DNA from: Saccharina japonica | Lineage: Eukaryota > Sar > Phaeophyceae > Laminariales > Laminariaceae | Assembly (NCBI GenBank): GCA_008828725.1 | Contig: MEHQ01000176.1 | Location: forward strand, 1 to 64,000 | Length of the DNA stretch: 64,000 nt | Reading direction: 5' to 3' | Made by a program: the position numbers and the translations under genes | Shown here: positions 35,055 through 46,218 of the stretch, in pieces | Layout of the letters: each line of letters begins with the position of its first letter | How positions within the stretch are numbered: position 1 is the first letter of the stretch | Notes under the pieces: model-generated | The model's database searches: none | What the model was told of the DNA's origin: nothing | What the model saw: the letters and a program-made list of their open reading frames with translations, nothing else

Positions 35055-38000
35055 TTAGACGATGCACGGCGCCACCGGGGTGTCGTTGCAGAAGACTTCA
35101 CTATCATCGATCCGGCCGGTGCAGCAGGAGTCCTGTCAAATTGGGTATCAGGAGCGCGGAATGCTTCGTTGTCAAACCGAACGAAGTTTTGGGGTGAGCG
35201 GTAAACCGTGTCCCTCCAAATGACGCGCGCAACTGTAGTGGCAACAGCAAGATTCACCCAAGCGTCACCCTTGAGGAGTTATGCACCCCAGCTACTAACT
35301 GACGTGACATATAATGAGCTAATCTCAGCACGCAGTTCCGTGGACTACGTATCGGCGAAACACACAGAATAAGTAAAACCCACATCGGACCCACCGGTAA
35401 GGGGAGTGTCCTCAGATGAAATGTTTGAGTAGCCTTATCACTCACACATTTGGGGTCCAAAGAGTAACGCTACGACTTAGATTATAGTATTATCTACTCG
35501 CGCGAGTGAGGTATCCCCCGATTTTGAGGTGTAATGTTGAAAAGTGGGTGCTACGCGAGCAGTGCTTCACTACGTAAGCGGGAACACGATGGGGGAGGTG
35601 AGTCTATCGCTTCTGAGGCTCATCACCGAAGAGGCTACATACCCCACGACAAAAACCCCTTAGACCAAAGTCCAACGGGCTACGGGCTGATCAACTTCAT
35701 GGCGCAGGATCGTAACGAATATATTGGTGAAAATCTGGAATGGAGTTCCGACGATATTGGACAATTTCTCAGTCAAGAAACCCAGGCAGTCAGAAATGGT
35801 TAGTTAACAATTGTGCTAATCCTATCGCTGCATGGGTCGAGGGCAAGCGACGACAGCAACTACAAACTAACCGATCCTCCGGGCCGCGACGAGCAACCAA
35901 ATCCTCCGCATGTCCCGCACCGAGCCTCGCAGCAAACGCCGTCGTTCTCTATGCCAAACACGCCGTTGCTGCAAAGCACTTCCGAGAGTTTCCAATTATT
36001 TGTCGAGGGCCAAGGAGATAATAACGACAGCGAAGATGGGATATTAGCTCTCGCAACATGACAGGTGGAGGAATCCTCATGCATAGCAAATTACTGGGAA
36101 CACTCGAATGGTAGAGCTCTCATGTGTGCATGTTTTAACCCACTGCTTGTTTTCGCGTTTGTATGTCCCTATTTTGTATACTTCCAACAACTGCCATACC
36201 ATACGTTAGCGTAGACTTAAGCGCATAAAACAAATTATCATGGGCCAGGACTGTGGATAGTGCGAATTGTAGCATATACCCCTCTCACCGGTGTCTTTTG
36301 TCCTGAAACCCATCCTGCCGGTTCAGCGTTAAACCACAAACCATCACCCCGACCCACATACAACACCAGACATACTCATTACTAATACTTATGCGATAGG
36401 CAGGTACGCTGCCGCATACCACAGAGAGATGGAACAACAAATGCTAATAATTGCAGATGATATATATACCTGGTACGTATATGTACGTATATATGAACGA
36501 ATTACAGTACGTAAATAACAATGGGTGTGCTAGAGCTTTTTACGACCTACCCGCGTCATCGACGACGCATGGCGCTGATCCCGTGGCACTGCACGCCATG
36601 TCCATCCTCGTGATAGTGCCTATGCAGCAGTTTTCCTGATAACAGGAGAAGAGGCGAGGAATAGTTTTGTTAGACCGGCCGATGGTGGGGGTTGAGCAGC
36701 ACACGTCTTCCTTTTATACGATGGTCGGCCTACGTATATATGCTGCTTTTCTCTCCCGAGCCTTGCTACGGCATGATGTGCAATCTAGAGCCCAAACAAC
36801 TCAAGTAATAGAGCTCCCCAAAGAAGAGACAGGACCAAACATATTTGCATCGTGTGTTTTGTAACAACAGTATTCGTCCGATATCAACTGCTGTAGTTAT
36901 TTCTGTTTTATATCGGCCATAACTTACAATTACTCGTCTATTCGATTGATCGGTTAGGTATAAAAAACATTTTATGAGCCACATAAAGTTCATGCTCTAC
37001 CCCTTGACTGCAGTGCCATGGACCGACAACATACACTAACTAACCGCTCCGCCGGGTAGTCCGCCGCAGCCGGTTCCTCCGCACACGCCGCAGTCAGCAT
37101 CGCAGCAGACGTCTTCATTCTGGATTCCGGGAAGGCCGTTAGTACACATTGCTTCAGCACAACAAGAAGAGGCAAGGCAGCGAGCAGCATGTGTTCGTCA
37201 AACTACTCGTCACATTTGATGCACCACTTGTCAGTGGCAACGGGGGATTTAGGCAGGGGTAGGTGTGCACAACGACCATCAACAGGAGCATGAGCATTGG
37301 CCATGAATCCTGAAACACTCCAACTACGGGGGTAGTGACTCGTCTAGCCAGAGCTCCGTCAGACGCACCTACGTCATCGATGATGCAGGGAGGCGCGTCG
37401 GTTTCGCTGCACAGCATGCCAGCTGCAGTAATTGCTCCTACGCAGCAATTGCCCTGGTAACAGAAGAAGGGACAATGCATGATTTCGTCAGAATGCCCGA
37501 TGTTGAAGGCCGAGCAAGATACATCTTTCTGCGATACGCTGGTCTATCTATTGAAGAATGTGACCTCACCGCCCGCGACACGTGCTAGTGCTACAGCAGT
37601 AAGGTGTGAACGTGAGGGACTAAACGGAAGGAAGTGATAGAGCTCTTCAACTGACGACAGGCTAATATTCTCAAAAGCCGATTGTTGGGTGGGGTGCGAA
37701 CATCTTAAGCGGGGAGATACGTAAATGGTAGACTAATCCTTACAGTAGCACAGATCGAAAACACATAGAAACTAACCGGTCCGCCGTCCAGTCTTGCGCA
37801 ACCGCCTCCTCCACATGTCCCACAGCTCTCAGCGCAGCAGGCGTCTCCGGTTTCGAATCCCACAAAGCCGTTACGGCATACTTGGCCTTCCGCACAACAG
37901 CAGGATGCATCGCAGCGAGCGCGGGAACGGCCAACATATTTGGTTCTGAAACGCCATCGCGCTTGGAACTAGGCCATATAACACACAAAACATACAGTAG

Positions 38001-41000
38001 TGCATATCGTGAGTAACTGCTAACCATCATGTTTGCGATGCGTGCTATGGTAACGGCGCACCTAAAATTCCTAACGAAACCTCGCTTTGGGAGAGCGGTA
38101 CTTCGCGATGGCACTGTCGTTTGAGAAACAACGAACGATCAACGCGGTAAGTGTTTTCATGGTATTGGGTTATATGCGGTCAACGAATAGCATTGCAACG
38201 CTGAAATGGGTTTCCAATGGCAGTATTAATTGGTACGTAGTTCCTCAGTTTACAAGCCACGCCAGAAAAAATATATCCTCGCTTACACCTGCCAACTCGT
38301 GTGTGTCGTAGCAAGCTTGTTGCTGGCTGTTTAGACGGTGGAGTGTGTGTTGAGGTCCCGCTATACTCGAATGTGAAAGCATTTTCTCTTTTAAGTTTTG
38401 ATCAGTGCTATATTTTGCAAGTCTCCGTATTGACATCGTTCAGGAACGTCCATATTATTTCAACACAATGACAAAACACCCACCTACAACTACCTGTCGC
38501 AGTACGTTAGGATACAAAGACAATTACATAAAAAATGGGTGCGAGTATGTGTATGCAGTAAATATGGGGATTGCACCCTCTATCGTTCAACTATAGACAT
38601 GTACCAGGTATGTATGATAGCCAGATGTGTGGGATCGGAATGTGATATCGAATGCTTCCCGCGCTTTGACGCCCTTCCATCGACACGAGGTCGACAGTTT
38701 TCATCTGTTTCTTCTGTCACCGCGACCGCCCACCGCGACCGTACTCGTGGATGGCCTGCCCAGGTGCTTGCTCGAGGGCTTGTGTGGCAGACGTCAACGT
38801 AAGAGCTTCCCCGCATTGCGTCAATTCACCATATGAAAATGTTATATTTTGCACGGCAGCCCCGAGTTGCTAAACGAGCGGAACGCGGGCTTGGTTCCGC
38901 AATGTGCGCGACGTGAAGCGCCTCCGAGGGCAAGGGCGGGCGGGGTATTCGATCTGAAGACGAGTAAATTCCGTCTCAAATAAAAGTTGGGGCGCAGTTT
39001 TACATACGGGGGCGTAATGAAGAGAGACGTGATTTTCTTTTTATTTCTTGAAAAGAGCATAGTGGTGATTCATTTGGTGTTTTTTGTTTTGTTTTGGTGT
39101 GCTGGTGGCACGTGAAGGAATAGGCATCCTTTGCCACCAGGTCACGGCGATTCCCCCCTGATAGGCAGCCATGCGCCACCTCTTTCAGGGCCGTTGGCGC
39201 CTATTTCCGCCAACTGTGCGTTTATGACAACTATTGTGAGTTGAGGTGTGTGTCAAGTCTTGTACTGCTGAAAAACTGAATCGTGTGTATGAGTGAAGCG
39301 CCTCCGAGGGCAAGGGCGGGCGGGGTATTCGATCTGAAGACGAGTAAATTCCGTCTCAAATAAAAGTTGGGGCGCAGTTTTACATACGGGGGCGTAATGA
39401 AGAGAGACGTGATGTTCTTTTTATTTCTTGAAAAGAGCATCGTGGTGATTCATTTGGTGTTTTTTATTTTGTTTTGGTGTGCTCAATTGTTTCGGGTGGC
39501 ACGTGAAGGAATAGGCATCCTTTGCCACCAGGTCACGGCGATTCCCCCCTGATAGGCAGCCATGCGCCACCTCTTTCAGGGCCGTTGGCGCCCATTTCCG
39601 CCACCTGTGCGTTTATGACAACTATTGTGAGGTGAGGTGTGTGTCAAGTCTTATACTGCTGAAAAACTGAATCGTGTGTATGACAAGTCGACCAATTTCG
39701 ATGGTGTAGGTGTGCCCACTAAATATTGGTGCTACTGTAGGAGGGCCACCCACATTGTGACAGCCGCGTTGTGGCAACACGGGCGAGTGACTCTGGAACT
39801 CGCGCAAGCTTTGACTTAATCATGTTGTAGACGTCGAGTAACAAATGTCCTCTTGCTGCTGCTGTGGTGCATTTCGCGATAACGAATAACTTGAAGGCTT
39901 ATAACTGCAAATATGTAAGGTATTGTCGCTCGGCCGAGTAGCGCTAAGCCTCTGAAATAGTTTTGGCCTAAAGGTGATCTCCATATTGTAGCATGAATTC
40001 AAATGGGTCAGGCCCTTCCGTACGAGATAATTGATAAAAGTGTATGAAGGCTTTTATGTATCAAGCAGCGGCTGTGAGTTCCCGTGTTTTCGTACATACC
40101 AGAGGACGAGTGTGTGCGATCGACTACTCGCCGCTGCCGCCGTCTGCTGTACAAAGGCTACTCAGCAGTAGTAGTACGTAGTACTGTAGCAGTTCAAAAG
40201 TTGCAGTACAGTAGTTGTCTTAATAGCCCAACAATCGCCTCACCCTGCAGTCTGTACAGCAGTAGCACTCGTAGCCTTCCTACCGGTATGTTGGGAGTGT
40301 TCGTCGCAGCTAACTTGTTTTCGTGCGTGCAATACAAAACAGGCAAACAACAGTACCACAGGTAATAGTAGGGCATAGTAGTGTGGTACTGTATTGTTAA
40401 GTCCTACACACCGAGCTCGCTATACTTTAGTCACAACAGGTATCGCTGCCGCCACCTTGACGTACAAAACAACACAAGAGTAAAGTGTATTTGTTGATGA
40501 AATGTTCCTACGAGTACTGCACACAGGTTGGAAAACACGTCGTTGTCTATGGGTTGAACCTTTGTTGTATAGGATACAGTAGCGTCCTCGCGTAATATAA
40601 GGCAGGATAGTTTCATGTCAGCAGTGAGAATTATTGCGTGTCCACTCCTTGGCAGCGCTGTCCCTTCATATTGTGATACTGTAGTAGTAATAACTGGACC
40701 TACACGATACCTATTTTGAGCATAGACGGGAGTACGCGGGTAAGCAGCGGGCATCAGATCCCCGCGGGGAAGTGCATCCTGCATAATTTGTATCATAGTC
40801 GTATCTTATTTACAGCCATAATTCAACCTTGCGAAGGACTCCGCTTGTGAACTGAAAACATTGTCGAGCCATACACAGGGTGTCGTGTTGTGACGTCACC
40901 AGCCAAAGGTCCAACGACACTAAGCTTTCTATCGAGATCGGCAGCGACTTGCCCAACCCCGGCACCGTTGGGGTTTCGAGGTATATCCGTTCAAACCCAT

Positions 41001-41081
41001 CGCAAACAAGGAATGCTCACCGCTCGAAATATGCACGGACGTCAGCGCCACCAGCCCCAGAAGAACGTACCCGAATTGCAT
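35055..41081 (-). CDS. Secreted Cys-rich modular protein (gene 2)
   Basis: Exons on the minus strand: 41081-41021, 37961-37777, 37453-37369, 37151-37045, 36635-36551, 35978-35872, 35132-35055 (TAA). They total 708 nt, 235 residues. Exon 1 encodes a signal peptide ([20 protein letters not shown]). Then come three A-B pairs; each internal A exon is 107 nt and starts after GAAG, each B exon is 85 nt with GTGCGT or GTAGGT donors, and the last B exon ends APCIV-stop. All A modules keep CC, CGxCGGxGC; all B modules keep CC..C..C. For the first A exon I use acceptor TTCCAAG rather than CCTAG, because only that keeps frame here, whereas gene 1 needs the ATAG site eight bases upstream. The product should be extracellular; its function is unknown. 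This copy looks cleaner than gene 1. Confidence 0.75.
37970..41020 (-). other. Long first intron of Cys-rich gene 2
   Basis: About 3 kb between the signal-peptide exon and the first A exon. It holds a 380-bp tandem duplication and several stretches that align with the shorter intron of gene 1. An open frame starting MKTLTALIVR near 38165 (minus) resembles a secretory start but the left-arm partner is closed, so I do not call it a gene. Confidence 0.5.
38913..39684 (+). repeat. 380-bp tandem duplication in intron
   Basis: The unit beginning GTGAAGCGCCTCCGAGGGCA at 38913 recurs at 39293. The copies are nearly identical; the second is about 12 bp longer because of an insertion near 39483. There is no counterpart in gene 1, so it is recent. 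Confidence 0.9.
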
Positions 41082-41310
41082 GGTTTCGTCTCAGTATCTA
41101 ATAGGAACCCACAGATTTTGTTGATCCAGAGAGAAAAGACCTGCGCCACAGGATAGTGAAAAGGGGGCGTTGGGCAGATTTGTTAAGTATGTGCTGGAGA
41201 GATTTTTCATTCGATACGCGTACCCCTCTTGGAATACGGTGCAACCGCGCGCACAGAATGTATTTGTCAGCTGCTCAAGGTCACGCTATTCGCAGCCGGC
41301 CAAATGAAAA
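41082..41310 (-). promoter_or_regulatory. Conserved upstream region of Cys-rich gene 2
   Basis: Partner of 3780-4011. On the minus strand it reads GGCCGGCTGCGAATAGCG, GTGCGCGCGGTTG, TCTGCCCAACGCCCCCTTTT and TACTGAGACGAAACCATG. The match ends near the start of this interval. Probably promoter plus 5' leader. Confidence 0.45.
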
Positions 41311-41697
41311 TAAGATCCCAAGGGAGGTAGTCGGTCTTGCTGCTGCATGTTGATGGTGAACAGCAAACACTCATACAACACAATAGACAAATGCAAGGCC
41401 GTGTTTCGTAAAAGTGTCTGCCGGGTGTGTTTACTTTGTACAGTCGACACGAGTAGATCAACGCACATGAGAGAGCATGACATATCGAGGCACGACAAAA
41501 TGTTACCATAAGTGTAAAGAAAAAACTCGAATTTACGGGGCAAGGCGCCCAGGAAGCAAATGGTTGTAAGCTCAAGCCACGTCAGCCGGTGGGCTCTGTC
41601 GCCAGTTGTGCGGGGTATATACGAGTATGTATGCCGAATCTCCATGTGGAGAGATACGAGCTTTGTGGTTACAAAACCACAACACATACATATATAC
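41311..41697. other. No recognisable gene
   Basis: Outside the right arm, before the hAT-like element. Overlapping minus-strand frames (41267-41687) have no recognisable domain. Confidence 0.4.
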
Positions 41698-42638
41698 CAG
41701 GGATGCGTATTTCCCGGTAGCGGTAATTACCCGAAATTAATAGGGCTCGAGGTAATATTTTTTTTCAGAGGAAATTATTTTTGCGTCCCCTATCCCCGGG
41801 ATAATAACGCCTCCATATAGAATGGAAACCCCCGTTTTTTTTCACATTTTTTTTCAAACGCTGCTACGAGCTACGAGTAAGCTGTGCAGCAGAGCAGAGC
41901 ACGTAGGCGCCCACAGCCCCCTGCTATGTCACACATATCATACAAAGGAATTGGATGTTATGCCGAGCGGAATCATCGAAGGAATGTAAATGTACTATAC
42001 ATATAATAAAATAAAATCATATATATGATCTAGCATATTCGAATGGAAAGGGTAAACTTGGCGCAGATGTAGCTGGGACGCTGGGATTTCGTTGAGGCGT
42101 CCCGCGTCCATGTTTTCAGTCTTTGGTCGCGGAAAAGGTCGCGATCGCTACACGCGTACGAAGCAGCGCACTGCTTCAAATGCTCACGTCCTGCTTTGCG
42201 CCTTGTGCTGCTGATTTACCTCGCGACATAAGTACATTCCCTATCAGCACTACGGCATAGTAGTCCTATTATTTCAGTATCAAATGGCTGCGGCTGCAGG
42301 ACGAAATCAACGAGGACACGAACAAGTGAAAAATCAACTCAAACCGATGAACATTTATTTACTCAACAAGAAGTACTTGCATTGTGCGCAACTGCTACTA
42401 CTATTTAATACTGGGGCTTGTGAAAATGATCGAAAATGACTGTCCGAAGGCCTGAACGCATCTTAAACTTGTGCTTCATGTAGTGTATTGGTCGCCCGGG
42501 GATGATAATTTTTGTCCCCCCAAAAATCACGCCTTTTTTCCCTCGAATGAGAGGAAATAGGGGAAATTTTTCCGAAAAGCTGAAAAGGGCTGTTTCCCGG
42601 AAATTTTTGGGTTCCGGGCGAGGAAATACGCATCCCTG
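41698..42638 (+). mobile_element. Non-autonomous hAT-like element, 941 bp
   Basis: Terminal inverted repeats start CAGGGATGCGTATTTCC at both ends and are flanked by a perfect 8-bp duplication ATATATAC (41690-41697 and 42639-42646). An 8-bp target and CA(G)-type ends are hallmarks of the hAT superfamily. Subterminal parts are rich in GGAAAT and CCCCGGG motifs. I find no transposase, so an autonomous relative would be needed for movement. Confidence 0.9.
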
Positions 42639-42642
42639 ATAT

Positions 42643-42850
42643 ATACCCCACTACAATGCTGTAAGTTGAGTAGATAATGCAATGCAATGTACGACAGGCA
42701 CGGCATAATCTTGCTACAAAAGCAATCAAGATGCGTTGAAAAGAGAAAAAAAAGAAAGAAAAGAAAGAAAGAAAAATAATAGGAAAAAGGAAAAGACTAA
42801 ATACAAAAAAAGGACCGTCCCCCCCGGATATGTACGTGACAAGACAAAAC
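42643..42850. repeat. Dispersed repeat R2, copy 1 (partial)
   Basis: A GTACGACAGGCA block followed by a purine-rich AAAAGAGAAAAAAAAGAAAG tract resembles 62900-63010, and more weakly 50060-50150. The R2 family seems to be cut differently at each site. Confidence 0.45.
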
Positions 42851-43074
42851 GAAACACTTAAAAAACAGAACACACAAAGAGAGTAAGTTTAAGAACGAAC
42901 AGGGAGGACAGGCAACACAACCGAACCACGCTCCAGGTATCCGAAACAGGTTTGTGGCACAGCAGTAGCACAGGCTGAATCTACCTATAGGTAGCCTTGG
43001 TTTTAATATCACCCTATCTGCCGTCTCCTTCCTGGTTTCGTCAACCGTAGTTTCCTAACGAGTAATACCAGGTA

Positions 43075-43545
43075 ACAGCCGATTTTCCTAATTGAGAATT
43101 GCCTTCCCGATGAGAATGAAAATCGATTTTTGTACTGTTATTGTTTTAAGAATTGTATTTCGCTGACGATCAAACTTTGACCTAGAAAATAGATTCCTCG
43201 ATGGTACGAGTAGGTATTGATCGACGAAAAAAAACTTGAAATTGACCTTGCCAGGCTCGAAAAATCAAGGATTTAAGGGAATTTGTATTTATGAGTTATG
43301 AGCGAGGTCCCTCGCTCATGAGCGAGGTCCCTCGCTCATAAACACTGATAGTCTGGGATCCTCGATAGCTTGAGACTGCCGATGCCGATTCCGTTTTTTT
43401 TTCTTGTCATCGACGGGTGTCACAACTGACAATAGTTTACAGTGAAAAAAATGACTGCAAGGGAAGTACATCTCTTACAGTTCAAAAATATATTTTATTT
43501 TCATTCTCATCGGAAAGGCAATTCTTAATTAAGAAAATCGGCTGT
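43075..43545 (+). mobile_element. Mariner-like MITE, 471 bp, TA duplication
   Basis: Inverted repeats of about 50 bp begin ACAGCCGATTTTCYTAATT and are flanked by TA (43073-43074 and 43546-43547). TA target duplication and this size suggest a Tc1/mariner-derived MITE. No transposase is present. A 20-bp self-complementary unit (ATGAGCGAGGTCCCTCGCTC) occurs twice in tandem in the middle, at about 43299-43338. Confidence 0.8.
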
Positions 43546-43596
43546 TAGGGCCCATCTTAACGAAGACAGCAAAAATTCAATTTTGAAAATAAAATC

Positions 43597-44110
43597 CTAT
43601 TTGAATGTGATTTCGCAAAAAAAACTGGTTTGCGTCCTATGGGGAATAGTGAATTGCTCGTTCAAATATTTATAATATCGAAAAAACGCAGCATGCGTCA
43701 CAGCGCCCAGGTGAAAAAAATCGACGAGAGGAGACGAGAGGGAAAGCATGCGTCGACGCGTGCGCGCCGCCGCCAGCATACTTTTGCTTTTGACCGCCCA
43801 GGCTAGGAAGCTATCGCTCTCAGGGTCTCCTGGGTGGGCGTAGGGATCCATGGAACGCCACGGGCGAGACAGGGGCGGCGATGGTGTTATCGAAGTCTTG
43901 AGCGTATCATGCTGTTTTTGGGTCGATCGCTCGGTTTTTTATCGGGTTGGAGCATCGAGCTGGTTGAAAAGTTGGGATTGCGACCGCCATGATTGGTTTT
44001 GAGGCGCCACCGCCGGGGTACGCTGTGCTATGGTCTATAGGCGTGGGCGCGGCTGTTGTCCCGGTGGCCTCGGGTTGTGGTTCACGTGTTGTCGCCTCGG
44101 TCGTGGTCAT
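43597..44110 (-). CDS. Candidate coding segments, unknown protein
   Basis: Two minus-strand frames look protein-like in composition. One starts at 44110 (MTTTEATTREPQPEATGTT), rich in Thr/Pro/Ala, and ends at 43907. The other (43851-43597) starts MDPYAHPGDPESDSFLAWAV and includes a basic RTRRR stretch. They are in different frames with about 55 bp between their ends, so they could be two exons, a broken single gene, or chance in GC-rich DNA. No known domain is recognised. The neighbouring TIR element begins just beyond. Confidence 0.3.
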
Positions 44111-44210
44111 CGATGCCACCAAGAAATGACCAGATTGTACCGGGGGCGTTTGCCCACCGTGGACATGCCGGTCCAAGTCGGGCCAACTCCTCAATTTGAT
44201 TTGAATTCTT

Positions 44211-46218
44211 CAAGGGTACGCGCGGTAAAGGTCGGGACGGGAAAATGTGGTCGGGACGGGAACGGTACGGTACGGGAATGGGAAACCGTCAGATTTTTCG
44301 TTCCCGACCGCGATTTCCCGACCGTTACCATCGTCAGTTTCTGTTCCCGAGCTCCACCGTCCCGCGGTAATGGCCGTGTTCCCGTTCCCGACTGTTTCCC
44401 ATCCCACTGTCTGCCCATTCCCGACTATTCCCGTCCCGCTGTCCGCCCAATCCCGACTATTCCCATCCCACTGTCTATAAGTGATTCCCGTCCCATCCCG
44501 ACCATGGGGCCAGCTTCTCCCATCCCGCATCTCACTTTGGGGCAGATATTCCCATTCCATTTACCGCCGCTTTTTTCATTTTCCCATCGCATGACCATGG
44601 ATGCATGCAAGTGCGTATACTGCTGTACGAGTAGACTGGAGGAGACTGCAGATATTCGTGCGTCTATGTACGTTTGTTTATATTTCGGAAATATAAACAA
44701 ATCGTATACGACGTCGAATGAATACTCGTATATATTTTTATTTTATTTTTTTTCTCTCTCGTTTTTTTTTAAAATTTGCACAGAACTTAAACTTTGTATC
44801 AACCATTCAACCGGCCCTCTCACACTTCGCTATTTGAAAAATGAAATAATGGTACGACGTATATATAATAAATCGGTCGATGGTTTAAGCTTGCGTTTCG
44901 TTTGGTGTTTCTGGTGCAGATTCGTCCCAAGTGGGTGTGTGGGCATTGTGGAAAAAGGGGAAGCGGGGGGTGGTCGTAACAATACTGATGTGGCTTTTGT
45001 CCCTGGAACCCCTTTTCGTTTTTGTTTTCTGGATTTGACTTATTCGGGAGGGGGGGAGTCGGGTTTTGAACACCATGATATCGGTTCGTTCATAAGGACA
45101 CCAACAAAGCGTTCAGGTAAAAAAATCGTACCAGGTATGTATGTACGTATACACTTCCTGTCAAGAGAGGCGATAATACGAAAATAACACCCTGTCTGTG
45201 CTCCGGACTCGATACTCGGAGTATGCCAAGTGTTATAAGGATTACCCTGGGCTGGGTAATCGATCGATCTTTTACCCCTATAGCTCAGCAGGTAATACCC
45301 TCACATTTGGCGTCGTCGGCAGGACACGGGTTCGAATCTCACTTCGAACGTTTCTTTTTTCAGAAACGCTTGCGCGTGCGTCCCCAAAAAACACGTCTCC
45401 CTGGTTCCCCAGGTATTGAAACGAAGCGGGTAGGTCAACGTACGGCCGTATACGGTACCGACGTCCCAAATATCCCGCCGTTCAGAGGGGGGGAGAGTGT
45501 TATAAGGATTACCCTGGGCTGGGTAATCGATCGATCTTTTACCCCTATAGCTCAGCAGGTAATACCCTCACACAAGCATGATATTCAAAATGCAAACAAA
45601 GCGTGATGTTGTGTACCAGGTATGTACGTACCATACTTTCTTTGTTTTGTTCCTGTTTTACATTCTCGCGAATGTTATATACTCGTACTCGTCTATCGTG
45701 GCATATCAATACGTCGAAGTCACAAGTCGGTAATATAACTACATTAGATAAAAGCTACGAGGTACTCTCGTACTCGAAGACTTTTGATTATAATTCGCTC
45801 TTTTCAGCCGTTGTCGCCAGCGTGTGTGTTCACGACCGTGTTCCCAACCATTCCCGACTGCGTTTCCCGACCGTATTCCCGACTCGGTTCCCGACCTATT
45901 CCCGACCTATTCCCGACCTATTCCCGACCCGTTCACCGATCATTTCCCGTACCGCCGAAAAATGGTTCCCGTACCGTACCGTACCGCCAAAAATCGGTTC
46001 CCGTCCCATCCCGTACCGCCAAAGAATCATGTCTTCCCGTCCATTCCCGTCAACCAAATGGTTTCCCACCTTCCCGTCCCATTCCCGTCCTGCGGTAAAC
46101 AGACGGGAACATTTTCCCATACCGCCCCTCGGGAAGACCCGAAAAATTTTCCGCCTGCGGCGGGCAAACCGGTCCCATCCCGTACCGCGCGGTGCCTTCG
46201 GCACCGCGCGTACCCTTG
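44211..46218 (+). mobile_element. TIR element with TTCCCG subterminal arrays
   Basis: Both ends carry CAAGGGTACGCGCGGT in inverted orientation. Inside, the left 350 bp and right 400 bp are filled with variants of TTCCCGACC and TTCCCGTCC (GGGACGGGAA on the other strand), a pattern typical of transposase-binding subterminal repeats. The right end folds into a perfect hairpin (GCGCGGTGCC, loop TTC). I could not find a clean target duplication, and some similarity extends past the ends, so the exact boundaries may lie further out. No transposase is seen; a SINE-like fragment sits inside. The 385-codon frame crossing the left end is not a gene. Confidence 0.6.
45229..45580 (+). repeat. tRNA-like SINE fragment, duplicated in tandem
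   Basis: TATAGCTCAGCAGGTAATAC fits a tRNA D-arm (A box) and GGGTTCGAATCTC fits a T-arm (B box) about 35 bp later. The arms do not pair into a good cloverleaf, so this is a tRNA-derived repeat, not a tRNA gene. A 76-bp stretch from GTGTTATAAGGATTACCCTG through the A box recurs 267 bp downstream (45230 and 45497) without its B box. Confidence 0.55.

Larger units (their letters stand above)
29440..41310 (-). repeat. Right arm of large inverted duplication
   Basis: Reverse-complement partner of about 3780-21720; paired anchors are listed under the left arm. This arm lacks the Copia element, R1 and the ~1130-bp duplication. It has its own later additions: a 157-bp perfect tandem duplication (31621), a 380-bp tandem duplication (38913) and AT/CAG-rich intron sequence. 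Both outer limits are set where alignment by eye fades, so boundaries are uncertain by about 100 bp. Confidence 0.85.

Noticed and set aside
3780-41310. A giant transposon or Polinton-like element with the arms as terminal repeats
   Set aside because: No DNA polymerase B, retroviral-type integrase, capsid or tyrosine recombinase was seen apart from the Copia, and the arms contain ordinary spliced genes.
44030-45187. 385-codon open frame
   Set aside because: Crosses the left end of the TIR element and reads through TTCCCG arrays and AT-rich DNA; composition changes abruptly and there is no domain.
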